Below are positions 10,511 to 19,245 of a stretch of DNA of 64,000 nt, piece by piece. Position numbers and translations under genes: made by a program. Within the stretch, counting starts at the first letter, position 1; the number at the start of each line of letters is the position of its first letter. A model generated the notes under the pieces. It ran no database searches. It was not told where the DNA came from and saw only the letters and a list, made by a program, of their open reading frames with translations. Where the stretch lies: NCBI GenBank assembly GCA_049840815.1, contig JASGJI010000006.1, positions 1-64,000 on the forward strand, given 5' to 3'. This stretch comes from JASGDN01 sp049840815. GTDB lineage: Bacteria > Chloroflexota > Chloroflexia > Thermomicrobiales > UBA6265.

Positions 10511-11290
10511 GGAAACATCCTTTCGATAGCGTCAACGTGCATCGTTGGGGACGTTATCGCAGAGAACGCGAGCCGCGTCCACGCCCTCTGGAGGGGAGAG
10601 GTGAGAGACGTGAGCAGTGAGCAAGGGGACGAGAGGAAGGAGGAACGGGAAAAGAGGCATGGGGGTGGCGGGAGCGTTTCATGCCAAGTCCGAATGGGCA
10701 GCGACAGGTCGAAGGACCGGCTTCCTGAGTGCTGAACTGGACCGATACGCGTTCCTTCGGCTGAGCCGGACCGACACGGGGTCGGCCCCTACAACCACAC
10801 GCCTTTCCGGCGACGCTATTTCCCGAGAGAACCACTATGAGCGACCGGCAATAGGCGGTATCGCTCCTCGTAGATGCGGCCCTTGTGGCCGCCTGTGTTC
10901 CGTACAACACGGCGGCCACCGCCCGCCGCTGCAAGGGCCGCATCTACGGTGAAGCCGCCATCGTTCAGGGCGGGAGTCTCGCCCTATTGCCGGTCACCCT
11001 ATGTCGCTCCGAGGGTGCTGCATCAACCCGGGACTCAAGTATCGCCTCATTTCTCCTTTCCCTCGGCTCTTTGCTTCGTTCTCACTCCTCACTTCGACCG
11101 TCTCTCACCTCTCCCCTCGACGGCGGGTCGCAGGGGGCAATCGCGGCGCGCTACACTGACGCCACCACTCGACACGGTCAACGTTGCCCGTGCCACCGGC
11201 ATGTCATGCCCGGTGCGGGCGAACCCTGCGCCACCCCGATTCCGGGGATGCGGTCGCGCGCCAATACCAGTTCTGGAGAATCCTGCGTCC
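10511..11290. repeat. 780-bp intergenic region rich in repeats
   Basis: No gene is evident. It carries a purine-rich motif (GAGGGGAGAGGTGAGAGACG at 10592) and an inverted counterpart near 11100-11126. It also holds a palindromic element at 10866-10951 and the motif ACCGGCAATAGGCGG at 10846, which recurs inverted near 10990 and directly near 59204. The layout suggests one or more decayed MITE- or REP-like insertions between divergent genes. Confidence 0.5.
10866..10951. repeat. palindromic intergenic element, copy 1
   Basis: The outer arms CGTAGATGCGGCCCTTG and CAAGGGCCGCATCTACG are perfect inverted repeats around a GC-rich centre. A diverged second copy is at 13971-14041. Confidence 0.7.
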
Positions 11291-13585
11291 ATGACCTCCA
11301 CACAAGCCCACGCCTCGCGCGCCGCCGCTCGCATCGCGATCGATCTCGATGGTGTGTTGACCGAACATCCGGCTCCGCTCGCTCACGCCGCCAACGCGCA
11401 TTTCGGTCTCGACCTGCCGGAGCGCGCGTTCATCGACTCTGCCGGCCTGAACGTGCCGCTCGCCGTCCGTGAATGGGTGTACGCCGACGATGGACCAGCC
11501 TCCCAGCTTGCCCCGGCCGAGGGAGCACCGCAGTTCCTGGCCGATGTCATCCATCTGCTCGGCGAGGGCAACGCGTTGATCCTGACCGCGCGGCCGGAAA
11601 GCTCGGCGGCGATGACAGTCGCCTGGCTGAAGGAGCACGGGTTCCCCTTCCTGAACGTCATCTTCGCCGACGACAAGATGACCTTCGCCCGACGACAGGG
11701 ATGCGGTTTCGCGATCGAGGACAGCGAGCGTCACGCGCGGAACTACGCTGCCGGGGGCGTGCGCTGTTTCCTCATCGATCCGTCGCACCAGATCGACGTA
11801 TCCGACGAGCCGTCGATCCGGTCCGTGACCGGCTATCCGGAGATCATCGCGCAGCTGGAAGTCGTGGTCGGCCGGAAGCTCGAACGACGCGGCTCGCTGA
11901 TCGAGACCCTGCAGCCGGTGAGCGCCTCGCCCGAGAGTGCGCGCCCGGTGATCGTGATCAGCGACAACATCCACCCGGTGGCGCGCGAAGAACTGGCCGC
12001 GAACGCCGACCTCATTGATGTCGATGGCACAAACATTCCCGCCCTGCTGGATGCGCTCACGGTCGCTGACGCCCTCGTGGTCCGGAGCGAGACACAGGTG
12101 ACGGCAGAGGTCCTGGCAGCGGGCAAGCGACTGCGCGTGGTTGCGCGCGCCGGCGTCGGGGTGGACAACATCGACCTCGACGCGGCGACGAAGGCCGGTG
12201 TGCTGGTGCTGAACGCGCCGGGCGCGAACGCGACCTCCGCGGGGGAGCACACCATCGCCCTCCTGCTCGCGATCACGCGGCAAATCCCGCAGGCGAACGA
12301 GTCGACCCACGCCGGACGCTGGGAGCGGAAGAAGATCAAGCCAATCGACCTGCGTGGCCGCACGATCGGCATCGTCGGCCTCGGGCGTGTCGGGTCGATT
12401 GTCGCGACTCGCCTCCGCGCCTTCGAGATGCGCCTGATCGGCTACGATCCCTACATCACCGATGCGCGGTTTGCGGAACTCGGCGTCGAGCGGGTATCGC
12501 TGGACGAGATCTGGGCGCGATCCGAGATCGTGACCTTCCATGCGCCATCCACCGATGAGACGCATCACATCCTCTCAGCGACGACCATCGCCAAGTTGCG
12601 TCCGGGCGCGATCGTGCTGAATGCTGCCCGCGGCGAACTCGTGGACGCCGAGGCGCTGGCGGATGCCATGCGTTCCGGGCATATCGCCGCGGCTGGCGTC
12701 GATGTCTTCCCGCACGAGCCCTGCGTCGAGAATCCCCTCTTCGGGCTGCCGAACGTGGTGCTGACGCCGCATACCGGCGGATCGAGTGCGGAGGCGTTGC
12801 TGGCGGTTGGCAAGGTGATCGCGTCGTCCACGCTGGCGGCGCTGCGCGGGGAGGCGGTCGCGAATGCGGTCAACCTGCCGCAGGCGTCCATCGACGCGCC
12901 GATCCTGCGCCGCCTGACCACGGTTGCAGGGGCGGCGGGCCACCTGCTCTCCGTCCTCTCGCCGGAGATCCCGCAGGAATTTGGCGTCACCGTGACCGGG
13001 AACGTTCCAAACGACGTGGTCGAGCATGCCCTTGGTTCAGCCCTCAGCGATGCCCTCGAGCAATGGCTTGGGCGGCGCGTGACGCCGGTGAACGCGCGGA
13101 TGGTGGCCGAGGAGGCGGGCGTGCACGTCGCGATGGAGGTGGATGATCCTGACGAGGACCTCTTGCCGCGCTTCGTCTTCGAGGTGCGCGGCGAGGATTC
13201 CGACCACACCGTGACCGTGACGTGGGACCGCGTGCGCACGGGCATCGTGGAGGTCGATCGCTTCTCGCTCCAGCGTCCGTTGGAGGGTCAGGTGCTTATC
13301 ACCCACCACCACGACCAGCCTGGAGTGATCGGCTCGCTGGGGACGATTCTCGGTCGCCACAACGTCAACATCGCCGGCATGCAGGTGGGGCGTCACGCGC
13401 CGCGCGAGGAGGCGCTGATGGTGACGAATGTCGATGACACCGTGCCGGATGCGGCGATCGCGGAGATCCGCGCGCTCCCGGCGGTGGAGGATGTCTTCGT
13501 CGTCACGCTGCCGCCGTTCGATGGCGAGCCGGATCCGGTCGCGATCAGCACGTTGAGCGCGGCGTCCGCGTTCGTGGGGCGTTAA
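11291..13585 (+). CDS. serA: HAD-like domain fused to D-3-phosphoglycerate dehydrogenase
   Basis: A 764-residue fusion. Residues 1 to about 200 form a HAD-superfamily domain of the 5'-nucleotidase-like type: nucleophile region IDLDGVLTE (Asp18, Asp20), ILTARPES and FAIEDSERHA. From about 219 the protein is a long-form phosphoglycerate dehydrogenase: RAGVGVDNIDL, dinucleotide site GIVGLGRVGS (about 358), catalytic Arg in NAARGELVD, Glu in VFPHEP and His in LTPHTGGSS. It then has an intermediate ASB-type domain and a C-terminal ACT domain (HDQPGVIGSLG, about 665-740) for serine feedback. It catalyses the first step of serine synthesis. ATG at 11291 begins the HAD domain; a longer frame upstream runs into intergenic repeats. 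The HAD part might be a phosphatase serving the same pathway, but its sequence is not SerB-like. Confidence 0.85.
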   Translation: MTSTQAHASRAAARIAIDLDGVLTEHPAPLAHAANAHFGLDLPERAFIDSAGLNVPLAVREWVYADDGPASQLAPAEGAPQFLADVIHLLGEGNALILTARPESSAAMTVAWLKEHGFPFLNVIFADDKMTFARRQGCGFAIEDSERHARNYAAGGVRCFLIDPSHQIDVSDEPSIRSVTGYPEIIAQLEVVVGRKLERRGSLIETLQPVSASPESARPVIVISDNIHPVAREELAANADLIDVDGTNIPALLDALTVADALVVRSETQVTAEVLAAGKRLRVVARAGVGVDNIDLDAATKAGVLVLNAPGANATSAGEHTIALLLAITRQIPQANESTHAGRWERKKIKPIDLRGRTIGIVGLGRVGSIVATRLRAFEMRLIGYDPYITDARFAELGVERVSLDEIWARSEIVTFHAPSTDETHHILSATTIAKLRPGAIVLNAARGELVDAEALADAMRSGHIAAAGVDVFPHEPCVENPLFGLPNVVLTPHTGGSSAEALLAVGKVIASSTLAALRGEAVANAVNLPQASIDAPILRRLTTVAGAAGHLLSVLSPEIPQEFGVTVTGNVPNDVVEHALGSALSDALEQWLGRRVTPVNARMVAEEAGVHVAMEVDDPDEDLLPRFVFEVRGEDSDHTVTVTWDRVRTGIVEVDRFSLQRPLEGQVLITHHHDQPGVIGSLGTILGRHNVNIAGMQVGRHAPREEALMVTNVDDTVPDAAIAEIRALPAVEDVFVVTLPPFDGEPDPVAISTLSAASAFVGR

Positions 13586-13587
13586 CG

Positions 13588-13977
13588 ATGACGGACGATG
13601 CGACGCAGGTGAACGAGGTTTCGCGTGGGGAGGTCGTCGTCCTCTCCGGCGACCTCTTCTTCGGGATGCGCATCCGCACGACGCTGAAGGGGATGGGGTT
13701 CACGGGGAGGCTCGTGACTGCGGCCCCGGCCTTCGACGAGGCGATCGGCGCTGATGGCGTGGTGCTGGGAATCGTGGACTTCAACCGGCCGGTCGACTGG
13801 GATGTCGTGTCGCCGGCCGCGCGAAGCGTGCCGGTGGTCGCGTTCGGGGCGCATACCGACGTGGATGGGTTTCGCGCTGCGAAGGAGGCCGGGGTCGCAC
13901 GGGTGATCTCGAACGGCTCCTTCTCGGAGCAGCTTCCGGCACTGCTGGAGCGCTACGCGAAGCCGCTTTCCTCGTAG
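13588..13977 (+). CDS. response-regulator receiver-like protein
   Basis: A 129-residue protein starting two bases after the serA stop, so translationally linked. It has the alternating strand-helix pattern of a CheY-like domain (VVVLSGDLFFGMRIRTTLKG, GIVDFNRP, VPVVAFGAHTDVD, AGVARVISNGSF). The phosphoacceptor Asp would be in GIVDFNRP, and the acidic pair near the N terminus is reduced to one Asp, so it may be a pseudo-receiver. No output domain is present. It could be a protein-protein switch. No partner kinase is in the window. Confidence 0.55.
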   Translation: MTDDATQVNEVSRGEVVVLSGDLFFGMRIRTTLKGMGFTGRLVTAAPAFDEAIGADGVVLGIVDFNRPVDWDVVSPAARSVPVVAFGAHTDVDGFRAAKEAGVARVISNGSFSEQLPALLERYAKPLSS

Positions 13978-14041
13978 ATGCGGCCCTTGTGTCCGCCGCG
14001 CTTTCCGAAACGACCGGCCACCACAAAGGCCGCGCCTCCGG
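13971..14041. repeat. palindromic intergenic element, copy 2 (diverged)
   Basis: It begins CGTAGATGCGGCCCTTGTG, as in the copy at 10866, and ends with a diverged complementary arm (CACAAAGGCCGCGCCTCC). It overlaps the last codons of the receiver-like gene. Confidence 0.6.
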
Positions 14042-14135
14042 AATGAGGTCTGACCGCGCTGATCGCGATGCCTCGTTGTGCCGTTGAATGGGTATACTGT
14101 ACGTACATACCGTTCGACGGCGCGGCGGAGGGCGC

Positions 14136-15197
14136 ATGACCACCGACAGCATTCTCACTTCACCCAACCCAACCGGCATCACGCCGTCATCCGACGAGAT
14201 CCCCACCATCTCCGAGGCCGTCGAGCGCTTCTTCGGCGACCTTCGCCTCGCGCCGCGGTCCAAGAAGACCTATCGGCACGGGGTCGCCAAGTTCCTCGAT
14301 CACCTCGCGACCCACGAGGGCATCGACCCGGAGCAGGCACCGGTCACGACGCTTACCGTCGATCATGTCACATCGTTCGCCGCGGTGATCGTGCCGGAAG
14401 ATGTGCGGACGCCGGAAGAGGTCTCCCAGATGCGGACGGCGCAGAACAACCTCGCCGCCGTCCGCAAGCTCTGCTCCTGGCTCGCGGCGTTCGATCTGCA
14501 TCCGGACCTCGCGACCGATCGCATGCGGGTGCGCATTGCGGCGATGATGCCGCGCTTCACCCCTCCCCCGCCGGACGTGAAGCTCTCCGACCTCGAACGC
14601 ATCGTCGAGTTCGTCCGCACCACGCCGGTCGAGGAGAAACCGCATCTTGAGCTGAGGCGTCTCAAGGTGCGGGCGATGATTCTCGTCATGTTCCGCACGG
14701 GCGTTCGTGTCTCCGAGCTCTGCGCCCTGCGGCGGCGGGACTTCGATCTCGAAACAGGTACAGCCAGCATCTACCGCGCGAAGGGCGGCAAGAGTCGCAC
14801 CGTGCATTTCGATGTGGAGACGGCAGAGGCACTGGTCGCCTACTGGAAGAAGCGCGGCGATGAGGTGCGCGGCTCCGGCCCGCTTCCGGCCCTCTCCGGC
14901 CGCGACAAGGTGGGGATGCCCGGCAAGGGCATCAGCCCGCGCACGGTGGAGCATATCGTCGCGGAGCTCTGCACCCAGGCCGGAATCGAGAGCGAGGTCA
15001 CGCCGCACTCGTTCCGGCATGGCCTCGCCACCACCATGATCCACCGCCGCGTGCGGGAATCGACCGTGCAGACGGTGCTGGGGCACGCTTCCCCGCAGAC
15101 CACTCGCATTTATGTCCATCAGGCCGCGCGAGACATCGCCGAGGAGTATCAGGATGCCTTCGGGCAATATCGCAAACCCGCGTCCCGCATCGACTGA
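14136..15197 (+). CDS. tyrosine recombinase/integrase (XerC/D-like)
   Basis: A 353-residue site-specific recombinase. The N-terminal SAM-like core-binding domain (about 25-130) has LAPRSKKTYRHGVAKFLDHL. The catalytic domain shows the full set: Arg in TGVRVSELCALR (about 188), Lys in AKGGKSRTVH (about 217), His-x-x-Arg in PHSFRHGLAT (about 290), His in LGHASPQTT (about 314) and nucleophile Tyr in RIYVHQ (about 325). It cuts and rejoins DNA through a 3'-phosphotyrosine. ATG 14136 is chosen over an upstream in-frame ATG at 14088 because that upstream stretch is basic and unlike the family. No attachment repeats or phage genes lie near, so a chromosomal Xer-type or small-element role are both possible. 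Confidence 0.85.
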   Translation: MTTDSILTSPNPTGITPSSDEIPTISEAVERFFGDLRLAPRSKKTYRHGVAKFLDHLATHEGIDPEQAPVTTLTVDHVTSFAAVIVPEDVRTPEEVSQMRTAQNNLAAVRKLCSWLAAFDLHPDLATDRMRVRIAAMMPRFTPPPPDVKLSDLERIVEFVRTTPVEEKPHLELRRLKVRAMILVMFRTGVRVSELCALRRRDFDLETGTASIYRAKGGKSRTVHFDVETAEALVAYWKKRGDEVRGSGPLPALSGRDKVGMPGKGISPRTVEHIVAELCTQAGIESEVTPHSFRHGLATTMIHRRVRESTVQTVLGHASPQTTRIYVHQAARDIAEEYQDAFGQYRKPASRID

Positions 15198-15450
15198 CTG
15201 CCCCTCGGATCGGACGATCACCCGTCGCCGGTTCGGTCTCGTGCTGGTGTCCGGAGGCGTCCTTTTCGGGGTGACCGCCTGTGCGGAGGGCACCGCCCGC
15301 GACGCCGAGCGCGGGAAGGAAGCCGATGCGAAACGGACTTCCGTGGTAGACGACGTCCAGGCGACGGAGTCCGCCCGCTATGTCAACGGGACCCCACGGC
15401 CTCCCCCACCCCGGAACCGTAGGATCGAACTCGAACCCGGAGCGGCATAG
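15154..15450 (+). CDS. small Tat-exported lipoprotein, unknown function
   Basis: Ninety-eight residues. The start is ATG 15154, seven bases after GAGGAG, inside the end of the recombinase gene in another frame. It carries a twin-arginine signal with lipobox: TRRRFGLVLVSGG then LFGVTAC, so Cys would be lipidated. The remaining 55 residues are polar with a proline run and no domain I recognise. Overlap with the recombinase suggests translational coupling. It may be real or a decayed fragment; the signal peptide is the only strong argument. Confidence 0.45.
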   Translation: MPSGNIANPRPASTDCPSDRTITRRRFGLVLVSGGVLFGVTACAEGTARDAERGKEADAKRTSVVDDVQATESARYVNGTPRPPPPRNRRIELEPGAA

Positions 15451-15675
15451 CGTGTCTGTGCCATCGGTCGAAGGACGGTCTTCCCAACCGAATTCCGGCG
15501 ATCCAATTGGTGCAGCGGATTGAGTGGGTGTTGGAGGCGTCCCGATATGCAATCCTTCGGCTTCGCTCAGGACGCCGTACGCAACGACGTTCGTTTATAG
15601 GGGACCGTTGCGCTGCGGACTTCATGTCGTCCCGTTGGATGCAGACCCAATGGACGACGGGTTCGAATGCAACGC
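15451..15675. repeat. intergenic segment with an interspersed repeat copy
   Basis: The stretch 15600-15650 contains GCGCTGCGGACTTCATGTCG followed by a CCCG-rich tail, shared with copies near 43626 and, in part, 40370. No gene is visible. Confidence 0.5.
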
Positions 15676-15716
15676 ACGGAGACGGGCCGGAGCAATGCGC
15701 TCCGGCCCGTCTCCGT
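15676..15716 (-). terminator. 18-bp perfect hairpin after the - strand exported-protein gene
   Basis: Arms 15676-15693 and 15699-15716 (ACGGAGACGGGCCGGAGC and its complement) lie just beyond the stop at 15739 of the - strand gene. Confidence 0.75.
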
Positions 15717-15738
15717 ATCTGATGGTATTGCGGGTCGG

Positions 15739-16938
15739 CTACCCGGCGAGGCCATCCGGAAGCGTCGGGGCGGGACAGCTGCCCTGACCGACGCAGCCGA
15801 GCTGGGCCTTCACGAGGTTGGTGGCCGTCTCGGTCGCGAGATCGACGTTCGGCGCCCCCTGAACGTCGACGACGATCAGCAGATTGCCCTTCGTCACCAG
15901 CACACGGTAGGAATCAGCGTCGGTCGCGTCCGTCGCGCTGCTCGTGAAGGTGAAGGCGGCGGCGCTCTCCGCGCCATCGATCGTCACGTTCTCGACCGCC
16001 TTCAGGTTGGCGAGCGACGGCGTCAGGTCCGCCGCGCCGGTGACGACAGCCTTGGCCTCATCGGCGTTGGCGAAGCTCGTCAGTCCGACAGTCACATACG
16101 GCACCTGCTTCGGGTCGGACCCGACAGCGATCGTCTCCGTCCAGGATGCGGTCAGCTTGCTCAACGAGGAGCCTTGCACGCCGTACACGCGCTCGACCTC
16201 GGTCGGGGTCAGGAAGCCGGTCTGCACGCCGGTGCCAAGACCCAGCAACGGCAGCGACTCGGTCGCAAGCGTCAGGTCGGTGAACTGCGGGTTGGCGCCG
16301 CCAGCCACGGCGGACGCGCGGTCGGCGGAGGTCTTTGCCAGGGCTTCGGTGACGGACGCATCCGGCTGGGAGCCGTCGGTCTTCTCGACGTCCACGCCGA
16401 CGAGGAAGCTGCCACTGCGGAATGTGAGGTCGGAGGTGCCGATGGTTGTGTCGCCGTCCTTGAATGTGCCGGTGGTGAGTTCGCGCGGCTCGTCCCCCAC
16501 CGACGCATCGGAATCGGCGAGCGAGGCGCCCGGATTGGTCTTCGCCTCATCCTCGGTCAGACTGAAGCCCGCCTTGGCGGCGTCCTCGCTGTTCCAGGCG
16601 GAGACGTAGCTGATGATGCGGGCATTCTGGGACGTGTTCTCGTAGTAGCTCACATAGCGACCGAGGAATCCTGCGTCAGTCAGCGTCTGGGCGTCGATGT
16701 TGCTGTAGCCGGCGTGGTTGGCGTCGAGGAATGCCTCACCGACGAGGGTGTAGCCATCAGGTAGCCCGCTCTGGTCGAGGGTGATCGAGGCCATCTGCCC
16801 TAGCAGTTTCGCATCGACGCTGCTCGACTGCGCCGAGACACCCGGTACCACGGCGGCAGCGACGGTTCCGGTGACCATGGCTGCGACGGCCAACACCCGA
16901 GCACTGCGAACCCCTCGTTGCAGGAACGACTTCGTCAT
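15739..16938 (-). CDS. exported protein of unknown function
   Basis: A 399-residue protein with a classical signal peptide (KSFLQRGVRSARVLAVAAM, then VTGTVAAAVVPGVSA before QSSS). The start at 16938 is preceded by GAGGAG. The mature part is Ser/Thr/Asp/Ala-rich, poor in cysteine, with two similar halves: each contains a YVSYY- or VPYVTVGL-like strand, an SxxxxAKAG/ADEAKAV helix and a ..GNLLIVVDVQG or GSFLVGVDVEK strand. This suggests a tandem duplicated alpha/beta domain. I do not recognise a named family. It is likely to act outside the cell or attached to the wall. Confidence 0.7.
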   Translation of the reverse strand: MTKSFLQRGVRSARVLAVAAMVTGTVAAAVVPGVSAQSSSVDAKLLGQMASITLDQSGLPDGYTLVGEAFLDANHAGYSNIDAQTLTDAGFLGRYVSYYENTSQNARIISYVSAWNSEDAAKAGFSLTEDEAKTNPGASLADSDASVGDEPRELTTGTFKDGDTTIGTSDLTFRSGSFLVGVDVEKTDGSQPDASVTEALAKTSADRASAVAGGANPQFTDLTLATESLPLLGLGTGVQTGFLTPTEVERVYGVQGSSLSKLTASWTETIAVGSDPKQVPYVTVGLTSFANADEAKAVVTGAADLTPSLANLKAVENVTIDGAESAAAFTFTSSATDATDADSYRVLVTKGNLLIVVDVQGAPNVDLATETATNLVKAQLGCVGQGSCPAPTLPDGLAG

Positions 16939-17150
16939 CTGGTCTCCTCTCGTCTGTCTTGTGAATGGGAAGCCCGTTCGCAAACGCGCTCCCGGCGTTC
17001 GGCGCGATACGATCGCGTCCGCAGCTCCGGCAGATGTTGATGGCGTCGTGCCGAATGTCCGCAGAGCATGCTGCCCGCCATTATGAACCATCGGACACCG
17101 TTGGCGATTCCGATTCTGGCGGCAACATTTCATGCGTCGTGCAGCAACCG

Positions 17151-18407
17151 TCACGATGCGGGTGACGCATCCGGGACGGGCGTCGATTGTGGGTTGAGCA
17201 GCCAGTCCTCGAACTGGGCCGTCAAGGGATCGGTATGCTCCGTCCAGTAACTCCAGTTCTGGAAGAACTGACCCTTGATGTTCGTCGGGGAAGTCGGCAG
17301 CGAGGCGACGATGTCCGGGCGAAGCAGGGCGAAGGCATTCTTGTTCACCGGGCCAAACGGTTGCAGGCGACTGAAATTGGCGGCGGGGACGGCGCGCGTC
17401 GCGAAGTTGATGAAGCTCATGGCGACATCGGCATTCCCGGAGCCACGTGGAATCGCCCATGAATCGGCGGAGATCATGCCCCCGTTCCACTGCACGTTCA
17501 CCGCGTTGGCGACGTCCGGCAGTGTCGTGCGCACGCTCCATGCGCTGGCGAGGCCAACCTGCCCGGTGCGGACGAGTTCGACCGGTTGCTTGCTGTCCTC
17601 ATAGAAGATGGTTGTCTGGCGCATCGTCTCCAGCATCGAGAATGCGCGCGGAACATCGAGGGGATAGAGCTTATCCGTTGTCACGCCAGCGGCCAGCAGC
17701 GCGAATTCCAGCGTGCCAATCGGGGATCGGCGCAGGGCGCGGGTGCCGCCGAACAGACCGGGATTCCAGAAATCCGCCCACCCCTTCGGGGCAGGATCGG
17801 CATTCCAGGGATAGACGATAGTCGTCGAGTAGAGCGCCTGCCCGACCGCATGCTGCATCGTGATTTCCGGATAGAGCGCGGTGGCGTCGATCACGTTGTA
17901 GTCGATGGCCTGGAGGTACTTCTTCTGGGCCAGCGGCAGGACGTTCTCGGTCGGAATCAGCGCGACATCCCACACCACATCGCCGTCATCGACTTGCTTG
18001 GCGAGGGTGGTGATCCCGTCGCGTCCGAACTCGGTGTGACGTACGGTCGCGCCGGTCGCCGTCGTGAAGGCCTCGAAGTAGCTTTCCTGCAGCGCCCTCA
18101 GATAGTCGCCAGCCGCTGCGGTGGCAACGGAGATCGACCGGCCCTGCCATCGTTCCGGATCGAGGTAGCCAGCCACCGGAGAGGCGATGGGTTCCTGCGT
18201 CGGTGTCGGCACGCCCTGGGTGGGTTCTGGCACGGTGATGGCGGTCGGCTCGGGGGTCGATTCAGGCTCGTCATCGGACCCGATGGAGCAGGCGGATAGC
18301 CCGGCCAGGACGAGGCTCGCGCTTGCGCCCATGGCGGCACGACGGCTCCATCGCCGAGGCTGGGTGGTGGACGGGTAGGCGTCTTCGCTGGTAGTCATGT
18401 GCTTCAT
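17151..18407 (-). CDS. extracellular solute-binding lipoprotein, PotD/spermidine type
   Basis: A 418-residue ABC-transporter binding protein. A Tat-like signal (WSRRAAMGASASLVLAGLSA) ends in lipobox LSAC. A Thr/Pro/Glu spacer leads to the binding fold (about 80-400): WQGRSISVATAAAGDYLRAL, VVWDVALIPTENVLPLAQ, TTIVYPWNADPAPKGWADFW, GQVGLASAWSVRTTL. The pattern resembles polyamine/thiamine/iron binding family 1 proteins. The ligand cannot be set from sequence. No permease or ATPase gene is adjacent, so partners are elsewhere. Start candidates are ATG 18407 and ATG 18398; neither has a strong ribosome site. Confidence 0.8.
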   Translation of the reverse strand: MKHMTTSEDAYPSTTQPRRWSRRAAMGASASLVLAGLSACSIGSDDEPESTPEPTAITVPEPTQGVPTPTQEPIASPVAGYLDPERWQGRSISVATAAAGDYLRALQESYFEAFTTATGATVRHTEFGRDGITTLAKQVDDGDVVWDVALIPTENVLPLAQKKYLQAIDYNVIDATALYPEITMQHAVGQALYSTTIVYPWNADPAPKGWADFWNPGLFGGTRALRRSPIGTLEFALLAAGVTTDKLYPLDVPRAFSMLETMRQTTIFYEDSKQPVELVRTGQVGLASAWSVRTTLPDVANAVNVQWNGGMISADSWAIPRGSGNADVAMSFINFATRAVPAANFSRLQPFGPVNKNAFALLRPDIVASLPTSPTNIKGQFFQNWSYWTEHTDPLTAQFEDWLLNPQSTPVPDASPAS

Positions 18408-18758
18408 TGCGCCTGATACATGAGGGATCGCGTGCAAACGGTCATCCGGGCACGCCGGAAATCGGGACTACAAGCCCGCTGGTTCACACCAGCGTAGCAT
18501 TTCGCAATCAATCGTGAGGGGCATCCCGCCGGGAGAGCCAGAATCGGCGTTGGCGGGCAGGAATACGTAGGCAGGAAGCCGCCCGACGCGATATGCTACC
18601 GCTACCGTTCCATAGTGGAGCGCAATCGTGCTGTCGCGGTTCGAGACCACGATCCGGCGTCGCAATGCGTCGCGGTTGGGGATTCGGCGTGTAGCTCCGG
18701 CGTCTGGCCGGAGGGCCGATCGATCGATACGGGAACCACACGCAAGGAGACGAACACG
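18408..18758. other. 350-bp divergent intergenic region
   Basis: It lies between the - strand binding-protein gene and the + strand small acidic gene and should hold both promoters. I see no clear consensus promoter, hairpin or further gene. Confidence 0.4.
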
Positions 18759-19022
18759 GTGGACACGTACAACATCTACATGGACGAGTTGCCTGCAGGC
18801 GAGGAAATCGACGGGGAAGAGATCATCGAGGTCGAATTCCGCGTCGTTCCGGGTTCTGGCGATGAGAACGATCCTGAGTCGAATGCGGTGATCGCCGGGC
18901 TGGACCTGGTCGATCTCATCAACCTGCGCGACGCCCTCCAGCAGGAGATCGACAACTACGCGCTGACCGCGCTTGAGGCATCGGCCAGCCGGATCGCGGA
19001 CATCGAGGTTGGTGGCTTCTAG
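18759..19022 (+). CDS. small acidic hypothetical protein
   Basis: Eighty-seven residues from GTG 18759, eight bases after AAGGAGA. It is strongly acidic (PAGEEIDGEEIIEVEF, PGSGDENDPESN) with a C-terminal helical half (LVDLINLRDALQQEIDNYAL). It has no signal peptide or membrane segment. A terminator-like hairpin follows, so it is probably a single-gene unit. I do not recognise the family. Confidence 0.55.
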   Translation: MDTYNIYMDELPAGEEIDGEEIIEVEFRVVPGSGDENDPESNAVIAGLDLVDLINLRDALQQEIDNYALTALEASASRIADIEVGGF

Positions 19023-19061
19023 GAAACCGGTTGCGTTGACCAACGGAATCCTGTAGGCTCT

Positions 19062-19088
19062 GGGGCGGGATCGAATCGATCCCGCCCC
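19062..19088 (+). terminator. 13-bp GC-rich hairpin
   Basis: GGGGCGGGATCGA and its complement TCGATCCCGCCCC are nearly adjacent, 40 bases after the small acidic gene, followed by CTTCTGTCG. Confidence 0.65.
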
Positions 19089-19245
19089 CTTCTGTCGTTC
19101 CGGCAGCGCATCGTGCGAGTGCGGTTGCCCATCGAGGAGTTTTCAGGACTTGGCTGGCTAGGCATTTCCCTTTCCGTGGCGTCATCGTTTTGCCACGCTT
19201 CGACGTGTCCCTTTGTGTCACACTCGGGACGTTCGACGATCTGGA

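Noticed and set aside
10874..11290. N-terminal extension of the HAD-SerA protein
   Set aside because: The extra 139 residues translate a palindromic repeat and intergenic sequence; the HAD domain starts right after ATG 11291.
14070..14098. Promoter with TATACT before the recombinase gene
   Set aside because: No acceptable -35 hexamer at 16-18 bases; kept only as a weak possibility.
14136..15197. Integrated phage or genomic island at the recombinase
   Set aside because: No phage genes, tRNA target or direct repeats were found around it.
15655..15675. tRNA-like T-loop (GGTTCGAATGC)
   Set aside because: No acceptor or anticodon stem can be built around it.
15667..16764. Long + strand frame opposite the exported protein gene
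   Set aside because: The - strand frame has a signal peptide, ribosome site and terminator; the + strand frame has none.
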